A stretch of DNA of 33,409 nucleotides from an uncultured Clostridia bacterium (GTDB lineage Bacteria > Bacillota > Clostridia > Lachnospirales > CAG-274). Position numbers and translations under genes: made by a program. Of this stretch, positions 25,417 through 33,321 are shown piece by piece (the stretch's first letter is position 1; the number at the start of each line of letters is the position of its first letter). The notes beneath the pieces are model-generated. The model worked only from the letters and a program-made list of their open reading frames with translations, was not told where the DNA came from and made no database searches. Where the stretch lies: contig CALWDX010000017.1 of NCBI GenBank assembly GCA_944376805.1, positions 1 through 33,409 on the forward strand, read 5' to 3'.

Positions 25417-26244
25417 ATGAATATTTGGGGAAAATTATATAATGAAGCTAAAAAATTTCATAACAATAGACAAGTATCCCCTTTTATAGATGCTGGTGGT
25501 GTATCTTGTGCTATTCTTACTAAAAATAATAATATATATGTTGGTGTTTGTATAGATACTGCTTGTTCTTTAGGTATGTGTGCTGAAAGAAATGCTATAT
25601 CTAGTATGATTACAAATAATGAAAAAGAAATTACTAAAATAGTTATTATAATGCCTAATAATGAACTTGGGTTACCTTGTGGTGCTTGTTGTGAATTATT
25701 AATGCAATTAGATAAAAACAGCTCTAATATTGAATTTTTATTAGATTTGAATAGTAATAAAACTATTACATTAAAAGAACTTTTGCCTAATTGGTGGGGA
25801 TATAATAGATTTAATGAATTATTTAAGGATGTGGATTTAATGAATTTTGCTATTGCTGTAAAATGTCTTATTAAAAATGAAAATAATAAATATCTTTTAT
25901 TAGAAAAAACTAAAGAAGAAGCAAAAGATGATAAAAGTAATAGTTTATATGATATACCTGGTGGCAGAGTGAAATATGGTGAAGATATTTTAGATGCTAT
26001 TTTAAGAGAAACTTTTGAAGAAACAGGAATAACATTATTAAAAGAAAATATAGACAAAATATTAAATGCCACTTCAATTATAAGAAAAGATGGATTACAT
26101 CTTGTTATTATTACATATGTTGTTAATGTAAAAAATCCTAATATTAAACTTAGTAAGGAACATAACAATTTTTATTGGATAGATGAAAATTTTAATAATC
26201 TTCCTAGTTGGATATTAGATACAATTAATTTATCAAAAAATTAA
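25417..26244 (+). CDS. Cytidine deaminase-like and Nudix hydrolase fusion protein
   Basis: This 275-residue protein combines two domains. Residues 1-135 are a cytidine/blasticidin-type deaminase: Cys55-Ala-Glu57 (MCAERNA) and Pro87-Cys88-x2-Cys91 (LPCGACCELL) provide the zinc ligands and catalytic Glu. Residues about 142-275 are a Nudix hydrolase whose box runs from Gly183 to about Gly205 (GRVKYGE, then RETFEETG). The frame is continuous. Met142 (ATG 25840) follows AAGGATG and could start a separate Nudix protein. GAGGTGA precedes the first ATG, nine bases after the previous stop. A likely role is cleanup or salvage of (damaged) nucleosides and nucleotides; substrates cannot be read. The domain pairing is uncommon to my knowledge. 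Confidence 0.85.
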   Translation: MNIWGKLYNEAKKFHNNRQVSPFIDAGGVSCAILTKNNNIYVGVCIDTACSLGMCAERNAISSMITNNEKEITKIVIIMPNNELGLPCGACCELLMQLDKNSSNIEFLLDLNSNKTITLKELLPNWWGYNRFNELFKDVDLMNFAIAVKCLIKNENNKYLLLEKTKEEAKDDKSNSLYDIPGGRVKYGEDILDAILRETFEETGITLLKENIDKILNATSIIRKDGLHLVIITYVVNVKNPNIKLSKEHNNFYWIDENFNNLPSWILDTINLSKN

Positions 26245-26263
26245 AATCTATTTAAGGAGAAAA

Positions 26264-26593
26264 ATGGAAAATATATTAAATACAAATAATAATAAATGTA
26301 ATGGAAAATGTAAAAATTGTAATTGTAAGTTTAAAGAAAAAAGTGAAATTATTAGACAAGGTGTTAGAAAAGGTATATTAGATGCTTTTTTTAAAGTATC
26401 TATAATATATACAATATTTTTTATATGTTTTGTTGTTATATGTTTAGTAGCTATATATATAGGATTTAATATATTTTTTGACAATATAGCTAATATGATA
26501 AATGATATTTCAAATAATTTTACTAACAATATTAATAATATTTCAAATAACTTTAATGAAAGTTTTAAAAGCATTTTTCCATTTAAAAAATAA
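26264..26593 (+). CDS. Small Cys-rich membrane protein of unknown function
   Basis: This 109-residue protein starts with a cytosolic Asn/Lys region carrying four close cysteines (CNGKCKNCNC, residues about 12-21), which could bind a metal or form a redox cluster. A charged segment follows, then one long or two short membrane helices (about 43-73). The tail is polar with repeated ISNNF/NNI units and ends FPFKK. AAGGAGA precedes ATG. The last gene of the fab-led unit, its stop forms the base of the terminator. A long Leu-rich frame on the opposite strand is a shadow. No family recognised. Confidence 0.7.
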   Translation: MENILNTNNNKCNGKCKNCNCKFKEKSEIIRQGVRKGILDAFFKVSIIYTIFFICFVVICLVAIYIGFNIFFDNIANMINDISNNFTNNINNISNNFNESFKSIFPFKK

Positions 26594-26645
26594 TAGAAAA
26601 AAAGTCCCCTAAAGATATATTTTTTAGAGGACTTTTTTTCTATTA
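26591..26645. terminator. Bidirectional terminator closing the fab-led unit and glmM
   Basis: Two 23-base arms (26591-26613 with 26623-26645) pair with one mismatch. The base of the stem is formed by the stop codons of both converging genes. The arms contain runs of seven A's and seven T's, giving a T-tract in either direction. Confidence 0.9.
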
Positions 26646-27992
26646 TTTTAACTTTTCTTCTATAAGACTAGCTAATTTTTTAGCTTGTTTTTCTAATATT
26701 TCTTGGTTGTCACCTTCTATCATAACACGCACTAATGGTTCTGTACCAGATGGTCTTATTAAAACACGCCCTTTACCTTCAAACATTTTTTCAAGATTTT
26801 CTATTTCACTTTTTATTTCTTCATTTTCAAGATAGTTATATTTATTTTTATTATTAACTTTAGCATTTACAAGTACTTGAGGTAATACTTTTATAATTTT
26901 TCTAAGTTCTGATAAAGTTTTACCTGTTTTTTTAATAACTTCTAACAGTTTAATAGCTGTAAGTATACCATCACCTGTTGTATTATAATCTAAATATATG
27001 ATATGTCCAGATTGTTCTCCACCAAAATTAAGACCTTTTAAAAGCATTTCTTCTAAAACATATCTATCCCCTACTTTTGTTTTTAAAATATTTATATTGT
27101 TATTTTCACCCATTATAAACAGCCCTAAATTACTCATAACAGTAGCTACTATTTTATTATCTTTTAACTTTCCTTGTTCTTTAAGATAGTGTCCACAAAT
27201 AGCCATTATTTCATCACCATCTACAATGCTACCATTTTCATCTACAACAAGACATCTATCACCATCACCATCAAAAGCAATACCTATATTAGATTTATTT
27301 TTTACAACTTCTTTACATAGAGCTTCCATATGTGTTGAACCACAATTATCATTTATATTTAAACCATTTGGTTCTCTAAAAATAACATTTGTATTAGCTT
27401 TTAATTGCTCAAATAATATAGGGGCAACTTGATAAGTAGCACCATTAGCACAATCTATTGTTAAATTAATATCTTCAAAATTTACATCTATAGTAGATTT
27501 TAAAAATTCCACATAATCTTCAATAGCTTCTTCTTTTAATTCTCTATATCCTAATTCACTACCTTCTACATAAGGTATCTCACTATATTTATTATCCATA
27601 TAGTCTTCAATTTCTTCTTCTATACTATCACTAAGTTTAAAACCATTACTATTAAAAAATTTAATACCATTATCTTGAAAAGGATTATGACTAGCACTAA
27701 TCATAACACCAGCATGTACATTATATTTTTTTACAAGATATGCAATAGCAGGTGTAGGTATAATACCTAAAGATATAACTTTAGCACCAACAGAACACAT
27801 ACCAGATATAAGACTTGCTTCTAACATATCACCTGATATACGAGTATCCATACCAACAATAATAGTAGGTTTATGACTATTTTCTTTATTTAAAACATAA
27901 GCACCAGCTCTACCTATTTTATATGCAAGTTCTGGAGTAAGTTCTATATTTGCAACACCTCTAACACCATCCGTACCAAAATATTTTCCCAT
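26643..27992 (-). CDS. glmM: Phosphoglucosamine mutase GlmM
   Basis: This 449-residue alpha-D-phosphohexomutase converts glucosamine-6-phosphate to glucosamine-1-phosphate for UDP-GlcNAc, the substrate of MurA. Phosphoserine Ser101 lies in MISASHNPFQDNGIKFF. The metal loop FDGDGDRCL is in the middle, GGEQSGHII is the sugar-binding loop and RPSGTEPLVRVM the phosphate-binding C-terminal motif. The N-terminus GKYFGTDGVRGVAN is diagnostic for GlmM over other mutases. AGGAGG precedes ATG. It is transcribed alone from the promoter at 28026-28054. Confidence 0.97.
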   Translation of the reverse strand: MGKYFGTDGVRGVANIELTPELAYKIGRAGAYVLNKENSHKPTIIVGMDTRISGDMLEASLISGMCSVGAKVISLGIIPTPAIAYLVKKYNVHAGVMISASHNPFQDNGIKFFNSNGFKLSDSIEEEIEDYMDNKYSEIPYVEGSELGYRELKEEAIEDYVEFLKSTIDVNFEDINLTIDCANGATYQVAPILFEQLKANTNVIFREPNGLNINDNCGSTHMEALCKEVVKNKSNIGIAFDGDGDRCLVVDENGSIVDGDEIMAICGHYLKEQGKLKDNKIVATVMSNLGLFIMGENNNINILKTKVGDRYVLEEMLLKGLNFGGEQSGHIIYLDYNTTGDGILTAIKLLEVIKKTGKTLSELRKIIKVLPQVLVNAKVNNKNKYNYLENEEIKSEIENLEKMFEGKGRVLIRPSGTEPLVRVMIEGDNQEILEKQAKKLASLIEEKLK

Positions 27993-28025
27993 TTTTTCGC
28001 CTCCTATTAAAAAAGTTTTTTGTAT

Positions 28026-28054
28026 ATTATAACATTTAAAATATATTTGTTCAA
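28026..28054 (-). promoter_or_regulatory. glmM promoter
   Basis: On the minus strand TTGAAC (28054-28049) and TATAAT (28031-28026) are 17 bases apart, and a TG one base before the -10 makes it an extended -10. It lies 34 bases upstream of the glmM ATG. Confidence 0.7.
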
Positions 28055-28062
28055 CATTAATA

Positions 28063-28092
28063 ATTGTTATATTTACTTTAATATGCTAAAAT
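28063..28092 (+). promoter_or_regulatory. Possible promoter of the 83-residue gene
   Basis: TTGTTA (28063-28068) and TAAAAT (28087-28092) are 18 bases apart, with TG one base ahead of the -10. It runs divergently from the glmM promoter and lies about 50 bases before the ATG at 28143. Confidence 0.4.
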
Positions 28093-28142
28093 GACATTAA
28101 AAAATATAAATAATATATAAATTTTTAAGGTGGTGTTTTAAA

Positions 28143-28394
28143 ATGTATGTGTATTCTAAATTAGATGATAAAAATTTTCCTATTTATGTTGAAAGACTTA
28201 TAAATGCTGTTAAAGACCCTAATTCAAATATTAGTGAAATACTTTCATATGATACAATGATTGAAGCATATTTCTATAAACATAATGTAAACTTTATAGA
28301 ATTTACACAATTTCTATTTAAAGATTTTGACCAAAAAGATTTATATTATAATTATATATCAAATCCTGATATAGTTATTGAGAAAGATAAATAG
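28143..28394 (+). CDS. 83-residue protein of unknown function
   Basis: This small, acidic, apparently soluble and largely helical protein (MYVYSKLDDKNFPIYVERL at the N-terminus) is rich in Tyr, Phe and Asn. No membrane helix, signal peptide or known motif is seen. A good ribosome site (AAGGTGG) precedes ATG, and there is a candidate promoter, so I regard it as real. Its end overlaps the end of aroE on the other strand by 20 bases, and no terminator hairpin separates them. Family unknown. Confidence 0.65.
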   Translation: MYVYSKLDDKNFPIYVERLINAVKDPNSNISEILSYDTMIEAYFYKHNVNFIEFTQFLFKDFDQKDLYYNYISNPDIVIEKDK

Positions 28395-29238
28395 TATTAT
28401 ATATTCTATTTTTAAAATCTATTTTATAATTTAAATCTATTTCTATATCTAACCATATTTCTTCTGCTTTTAATGCTTGATATATTAACATAACAAAGCC
28501 ATTTGTATATTTAATATTGTTATTTTCTGCTATTTGTAATAGTTTTGTTTTAAATGGTGTATATATAATATCAAATACAAATTTTACACTATTATTTTTA
28601 AAAAAGTCATCTTCTAAAGGTGATTTTTCTATGTTTGCTCCAAAACCTAAAGTAGTTGTATTAATTACTATGTCTATATTTTTTAAATTATTAATATTAT
28701 TTAAATTAATTACTTCTACATTAATATTTTTATAATATGTTAGTATATGTTGTTTTAATTTTAATGCATTTTCTATAGTTCTATTAGCTATAACTATATT
28801 TTTCACTTTATTTTTAAGTACCATAAAAGATGCTGTATATGCACTACCACCTGCTCCTAGTATTAAAATAGTTTTATCTTTAATATTAATACTATTTTCT
28901 AATAATGTATCTTCCATACCATTTATATCTGTATTATAACCTATATAACCATCTTCAGTATATTTCAAAGTATTTACTGCTCCTATCATTTTAGCCTCTT
29001 CATCTATCTTATATAAATATTTCATTATATCTATTTTATATGGAACAGTTACATTTAAACCTTTTATATTTTCATTAAAAAATTTATTTATAATCTTTTC
29101 ATCTAATTTTTCTACTAAAACTTTATTATAAATATTGTTATTTTTTTTCATATCTTTAAAAAATGTATTATGTATAAATGGAGATATACTATGTTCCACT
29201 GGATTTCCTATTAAAATATAATTATTAATAATAATCAC
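28375..29238 (-). CDS. aroE: Shikimate dehydrogenase AroE
   Basis: This enzyme of about 285 residues reduces 3-dehydroshikimate with NADPH in the aromatic amino acid pathway. GNPVEHSISPFIHN is the substrate-binding start, Lys68 (NVTVPYK) and Asp104 (GYNTD) are the catalytic pair, GAGGSAYTA (about 127-135) begins the NADP fold, and NGFVMLIYQA is the C-terminal signature. The longest frame begins at GTG 29238, but that GTG shares its first G with the AAGGAG ribosome site. Spacing would fit ATT at 29232 or 29229 instead, so the true start may be ATT. Apart from the start, the call is secure. Gene stands alone between AbgT and the 83-residue gene. Confidence 0.94.
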   Translation of the reverse strand: MIIINNYILIGNPVEHSISPFIHNTFFKDMKKNNNIYNKVLVEKLDEKIINKFFNENIKGLNVTVPYKIDIMKYLYKIDEEAKMIGAVNTLKYTEDGYIGYNTDINGMEDTLLENSINIKDKTILILGAGGSAYTASFMVLKNKVKNIVIANRTIENALKLKQHILTYYKNINVEVINLNNINNLKNIDIVINTTTLGFGANIEKSPLEDDFFKNNSVKFVFDIIYTPFKTKLLQIAENNNIKYTNGFVMLIYQALKAEEIWLDIEIDLNYKIDFKNRIYNTIYLSQ

Positions 29239-29355
29239 TCCTTATATATTTTTATAAAATTTTATTTTATTATATTTTCTATAATTTATTTAGATAATAT
29301 TAAACTACCCTTTCAAATTTTTAATATAATAAAATTATACAATAACAACCAATAT

Positions 29356-29390
29356 AAAAAAAGACTTGATTTAAAATCAAGCCTTTTAAA
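29356..29390 (-). terminator. Terminator of the AbgT-family gene
   Basis: On the minus strand a short A/T-rich stem built on CTTGAT/ATCAAG, extended by AAAAGG/TCTTTT with a G-T pair, is followed by a run of T's, just after the stop of the transporter gene at 29395. Confidence 0.75.
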
Positions 29391-29394
29391 ATTT

Positions 29395-30963
29395 TTAATT
29401 TTGATAAATCATAGATACACCAGGACCTAAAGGTAACCCTAATACCATCCAAATAACTAATAATATTGTCCAACCTATTAAAAACATTATACTATATGGT
29501 AACATTGTAGAAATTAAAGTACCTATACCAGAATCTTTATCATATTTTTTAGCAAATACAACTATCATTGCAAAATATGTCATAAGTGGACTAATAAGAT
29601 TAGTAGTAGAATCACCTATACGATAAGCTACTTGTGTAAGCTCTGGAGAATACCCTAGTTGCATAAACATAGGTATAAATACTGGTGCAAGTATAGTCCA
29701 TTTAGCAGAAGCTGAACCCATAAATAAATTTATAAATGCTGTTAATAATATAAACAGTACCATAAGAGGTGCTCCTGTTAAACCTATATTACCTAAAAAC
29801 TCTGCACCTTTTAAAGCTAATATACTACCAATATTTGTATAGTTAAAATAGTTTACAAATTGTGCCGCAACAAATGTTAAAGCAATATAAGAACCCATTG
29901 AAGCCATATTTTTTCCTAATTGGTCACCAATATCTTTTTCACTTTTATAAGTTCCTGAAATTCTACCATAAACAATAGAAGGTATAAAGAAACCTAACGT
30001 AACAAAAACTATAATACCATCTATTAATAAAGCTCCTGATATTAAACTACCTGTTTCTGAATTTCTAAGTAAAGAATTTTGTGGTATAGCCCATATTACA
30101 ATTAATAGTATAAATGTAATTAATGTAATATTAGCCCATTTTAAAGCCTTATTTTCTTGAGGTGTAAGTTCTGTAGCTTTATCTACACTTTCATCTGTTT
30201 TTTCAAAATTACCTAATCTAGGTTCTACAATTTTATCTGTAACAACTGTACCTAATATAACTATTAAAAATGTTGAAACAAACATAAAGAACCAGTTAGC
30301 TGTTACTTCTACTGTATAAGAAGGATTTAATATAGCTGCTGCTTCTGTACTTATACCAGCTAAAAGACTATCAACTGTACCTATTAAAAGATTAGCACTA
30401 AATCCACCAGATACCCCTGAAAATGCTGCTGCAAGACCAGCTAAAGGGTGTCTTTTATAAGCCATAAATACAATTGCACCTATAGGAACTAAAACAACAT
30501 AACCAACATCTGATGCAACATTAGACATAACACCTAAAAATACAACAACTGGTGTTATTAATTTTGCTGGTGTTTTAGAAACTAGTTTTTTCATAGCAGC
30601 AGTAATATAGCCACTACCTTCTGCACAACCAACACCAAGCATTGTAACTAAAACTACTCCTAAAGGTGCAAAACCTGTAAAGTTTGATATAGCATTTTTT
30701 ATCATATATGTTATACCTTCACCACTTAATAAACTAACAGTAGTTATAGTTTTTTCTTCTAACTCCATTGTTTTAGTATTCATTATCTCTCCAGTAGCAG
30801 AAACTCCTAAAGCCTCAAATATAGCAGATAATACAACTATTATAAGTGCTAAAATAGCAAACAATGTTATAGGGTGTGGTAATTTATTACCTGTAATTTC
30901 TACAACATTTAAAAACTTATTAAAAATGGAATCTTTATTTTTTTTATTATCTTTTTTACTCAT
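29395..30963 (-). CDS. AbgT-family transporter
   Basis: This 522-residue polytopic membrane protein belongs to the AbgT family (p-aminobenzoyl-glutamate uptake in E. coli; MtrF-like sulfonamide export in others). A basic N-terminus precedes the diagnostic GNKLPHPITLFAILALI. About 12 membrane segments follow, with GVGCAEGSGYI, the conserved AFSGVSGGFSANLLIGTVD loop and the C-terminal SASAKWTILAPVFIPM and YRIGDSTTNLISPLMTYF segments. Length is normal. AGGAGA precedes ATG. Direction and substrate cannot be told; folate intermediates or other amidated amino acids are the family candidates. Single gene with its own promoter and terminator. Confidence 0.94.
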   Translation of the reverse strand: MSKKDNKKNKDSIFNKFLNVVEITGNKLPHPITLFAILALIIVVLSAIFEALGVSATGEIMNTKTMELEEKTITTVSLLSGEGITYMIKNAISNFTGFAPLGVVLVTMLGVGCAEGSGYITAAMKKLVSKTPAKLITPVVVFLGVMSNVASDVGYVVLVPIGAIVFMAYKRHPLAGLAAAFSGVSGGFSANLLIGTVDSLLAGISTEAAAILNPSYTVEVTANWFFMFVSTFLIVILGTVVTDKIVEPRLGNFEKTDESVDKATELTPQENKALKWANITLITFILLIVIWAIPQNSLLRNSETGSLISGALLIDGIIVFVTLGFFIPSIVYGRISGTYKSEKDIGDQLGKNMASMGSYIALTFVAAQFVNYFNYTNIGSILALKGAEFLGNIGLTGAPLMVLFILLTAFINLFMGSASAKWTILAPVFIPMFMQLGYSPELTQVAYRIGDSTTNLISPLMTYFAMIVVFAKKYDKDSGIGTLISTMLPYSIMFLIGWTILLVIWMVLGLPLGPGVSMIYQN

Positions 30964-30996
30964 TGTTATCTCCTTTCATAAATTGTAATATTTATA

Positions 30997-31025
30997 ATTA
31001 TAATAAATTTAATTTAAATATACAA
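30997..31025 (-). promoter_or_regulatory. Promoter of the AbgT-family gene
   Basis: On the minus strand TTGTAT (31025-31020) and TATAAT (31002-30997) are 17 bases apart, 34 bases before the ATG at 30963. Confidence 0.6.
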
Positions 31026-31097
31026 TACAAAAATAGTAAATTTTAAATATTGTTGTAAAATTTTATGTTTATATTTTAAAATTATTTGTATTTATAT

Positions 31098-31126
31098 TTG
31101 ACTTTTTATATACAAAAATTTATAAT
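31098..31126 (+). promoter_or_regulatory. Promoter of the leucine-rich-repeat gene
   Basis: TTGACT (31098-31103) and TATAAT (31121-31126) are 17 bases apart, 32 bases before the ATG at 31158. It is the best vegetative promoter match on the plus strand of this window. Confidence 0.78.
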
Positions 31127-31157
31127 GTATATAATTGTAATATAAGGAGGTTTAATA

Positions 31158-32549
31158 ATGGGTATTTTAAATAATATTATAAATAATATTATTACAAATT
31201 TTAGTAAAAATATACGCAACAATATAGATGATAACAATTTGAAATCTAATAATGAATATTCAAAAATAAATTTTCCTGATGGTAATTTAAAAAATTATAT
31301 TGAACAACAAATGTTAATTAGTATACATAATATAAATAATAAAAGTTTAGATGATTTTTCATATGATGATATAATAGATTATTTAAATAATTTAAAAATT
31401 ATAGTTATTAATTGGAAAATAAATAATGAAACATTTAAAAATTACTGTGAATTTTTTAAAACATTGCCTAAATTAGACACTTTAGGTTTATCTAATTGTG
31501 GTGTTACAGATTTTTCACCATTAAATGATTTACACAATATACAATATTTAGATATTAGTTATAATAATTTAGAAAATATAAACTTTTTATCAAACTTAAA
31601 ATATATTAGCTATCTTAATATTTCTAATAATAATATTAAAAGCCTTTTACCTTTAAGAAATACAAAAAATATTATAAATATTGATTTTTCTAACAATAAT
31701 ATAAGTTATATAATGCCTATTTTAAATAATGTTAATTTAAAAGAAATAAATGCAAATAATAATAATATAAAAGATTATAAATATATATCTATATTAAAAT
31801 ATTTACAAAATCTATCTATGTGTAATTCAAATATTAATGATATAAATTTTTTAAATTCTCTTACTAATATTACATTTTTAGACCTTAGCAATAATAGTAT
31901 AAGTAAAATTTGTACTATTAATAATAAACCTAATTTATATCACTTAAATTTAAGTGAAAATTATATAAAAGATATTACAAATATAAATAATGCCAAAAGT
32001 TTAAAAGAACTTATTTTATCTAAAAATATTATATGTAATATAGATAATTTAAAAACTAATATAAATTTGCAAACTTTAAATATTTCATTTAACAATATAC
32101 AAAACATAGATATAATTAATCATTTACCAAACTTAAATATATTAATATGTAATAGTAATAAAATTTCAAGTATAAATACTTATAGTGATTTAAAAAATAT
32201 TTTTTATATGAGTTTGTATGATAACTTTTTAGATGACAATATACTTTTAGAACATTTTTCTAACTTAGAATACATAAATTTAGGACAAAATAAAATTAAC
32301 ATATTACCTGACTTTTCTAAAAATAATAACCTTAAAGATTTATATATAGCAGAAAATAAAATTATAGATATATCAAATATAAAAACATTAAATAACTTAA
32401 CAAAATTAAATATATCATATAATAAAATATCAAATGCTAATATTTTAAAAGAATTGTCAAATTTAATATATTTAGATATATCAAATAACAATATAAATGA
32501 TTTTTCATTTTTACAAGATTTAAAAAATTTAAAAGAAACTATTAAATAA
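31158..32549 (+). CDS. Intracellular leucine-rich-repeat protein
   Basis: This 463-residue protein has a low-complexity Asn/Ile N-terminus (about 1-35), a helical cap-like region (about 40-100) and then about 15-16 repeats of roughly 22 residues to the end, of internalin/SDS22 type (for example YLDISYNNLENINFLSNLKY and YLNISNNNIKSLLPLRNT). Asn is exceptionally frequent, partly from AAT codons. No signal peptide, membrane helix or sorting motif is visible, so it should be cytosolic, unlike most bacterial internalins. The last repeat ends abruptly at KETIK without a C-terminal cap, which suggests a shortened protein. AAGGAGG precedes ATG. LRRs bind proteins; the partner is unknown. Confidence 0.85.
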   Translation: MGILNNIINNIITNFSKNIRNNIDDNNLKSNNEYSKINFPDGNLKNYIEQQMLISIHNINNKSLDDFSYDDIIDYLNNLKIIVINWKINNETFKNYCEFFKTLPKLDTLGLSNCGVTDFSPLNDLHNIQYLDISYNNLENINFLSNLKYISYLNISNNNIKSLLPLRNTKNIINIDFSNNNISYIMPILNNVNLKEINANNNNIKDYKYISILKYLQNLSMCNSNINDINFLNSLTNITFLDLSNNSISKICTINNKPNLYHLNLSENYIKDITNINNAKSLKELILSKNIICNIDNLKTNINLQTLNISFNNIQNIDIINHLPNLNILICNSNKISSINTYSDLKNIFYMSLYDNFLDDNILLEHFSNLEYINLGQNKINILPDFSKNNNLKDLYIAENKIIDISNIKTLNNLTKLNISYNKISNANILKELSNLIYLDISNNNINDFSFLQDLKNLKETIK

Positions 32550-32552
32550 CTT

Positions 32553-32598
32553 AAACAAAGTAACCTTTCAAAATTTATTTTGAAAGGTTACTTTGTTT
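32553..32598. terminator. Bidirectional hairpin between the LRR gene and spoVT
   Basis: A perfect 21-bp stem (32553-32573 with 32578-32598, TTTA loop) lies directly after the LRR stop and touches the spoVT stop. T-tracts beyond the stem are short in both directions, so efficiency is uncertain, but placement between convergent genes supports termination. Confidence 0.75.
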
Positions 32599-33137
32599 TA
32601 TTCCATTTGTTTTCCCAAAAAACCTGCTGCTGTTTGAGCCAATTTTCCTTCTACCTCACCCATTTTTTTATCACCAGATAATAAAACAACTGCACCTAAA
32701 ACATCTCCTTCAGAAATAATAGGTGTTATTAATTGGTGGTTATAAATACCATTATCTTCATCTGTAATGGATACAAAACTTTTTTCATCTCTATTTGCTA
32801 TATGAGTAGTTCTTTTATTAATTACTTCTTCTAAATCACTACTTATATTCTTTTCTAAAAATTCTTTTTTACCACCACCACTAACTGCTATTATATGGTC
32901 TTTATCTACTATACAAGTTATATGACCTGCTGTTTGAGCAAGGCTTTCAGCATATTCTTTAGCAAAACTCCCTAATTCACCTATTGGTGAATATTTTTTT
33001 AATATTATTTGTCCTTCTCTATCTGTAAATATTTCTAAAGGGTCTCCCTCTCTTATTCTTAATGTTCGTCTTATTTCTTTAGGTATAACAACTCTACCTA
33101 AATCATCTATACGTCTTACAATCCCTGTTGCTTTCAA
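32598..33137 (-). CDS. spoVT: Stage V sporulation protein T
   Basis: This 179-residue transcription factor acts in the forespore and is needed for proper spore maturation in Bacillus and Clostridia. Residues 1-50 are an AbrB/SpoVT swapped-hairpin DNA-binding domain (MKATGIVRRIDDLGRVVIPK, EIRRTLRIREGDPLEIF). Residues about 55-178 are the GAF-like ligand domain (AGHITCIVDKDHIIAV, then QLITPIISEGDVLGAVVLLS). Full length and C-terminal domain separate it from AbrB. Start is TTG at 33137, seven bases after AAGGAGG; no ATG is available upstream. I found no convincing sigma-G promoter. Its presence is the best evidence for endospore formation. Confidence 0.96.
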   Translation of the reverse strand: MKATGIVRRIDDLGRVVIPKEIRRTLRIREGDPLEIFTDREGQIILKKYSPIGELGSFAKEYAESLAQTAGHITCIVDKDHIIAVSGGGKKEFLEKNISSDLEEVINKRTTHIANRDEKSFVSITDEDNGIYNHQLITPIISEGDVLGAVVLLSGDKKMGEVEGKLAQTAAGFLGKQME

Positions 33138-33283
33138 AAAAATTCCTCCTTATGAAATTTTTAATTTATTTTTGACAATAGTATTATTAGTTAATAAAGT
33201 TGTTTTTATGCAATATTTTTTTATTTTTTATACAATTTATCCTATTTTTACAAAATTTAATATTAAAATATATTAAATCGTGA

Positions 33284-33289
33284 TATAAT
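33284..33289 (+). promoter_or_regulatory. Extended -10 promoter of the NAD synthase gene
   Basis: TGA-TATAAT reads as an extended -10 (TG at 33281-33282, TATAAT 33284-33289), 32 bases before the ATG. The -35 region (TATTAA) is poor, as is allowed for extended -10 promoters. Confidence 0.5.
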
Positions 33290-33321
33290 AAACTTAATAT
33301 ATTGAAAGGAGTAAAATATTT

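Noticed and set aside
25458..26168. Long open frame (236 codons) on the minus strand opposite the deaminase-Nudix gene
   Set aside because: It lies wholly within a gene with intact motifs of two enzyme families, is Leu/Ser/Ile-rich as antisense frames in AT-rich DNA are, and has no family motif.
26248..26574. Leu-rich 108-codon frame opposite the small Cys-rich protein
   Set aside because: Composition is almost only Leu, Ile, Phe and Ser from reversed Asn/Lys codons; the plus-strand gene has the ribosome site and operon position.
33172..33200. TTGACA-N17-TAAAGT on the plus strand as the main nadE promoter
   Set aside because: The -10 is poor and the distance to the ATG is about 120 bases; the extended -10 at 33284 is closer and better. 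It might still be a second promoter.
33138..33260. Sigma-G promoter for spoVT
   Set aside because: A GCATA element on the minus strand has no matching -10 at 17-18 bases, so I could not support it.
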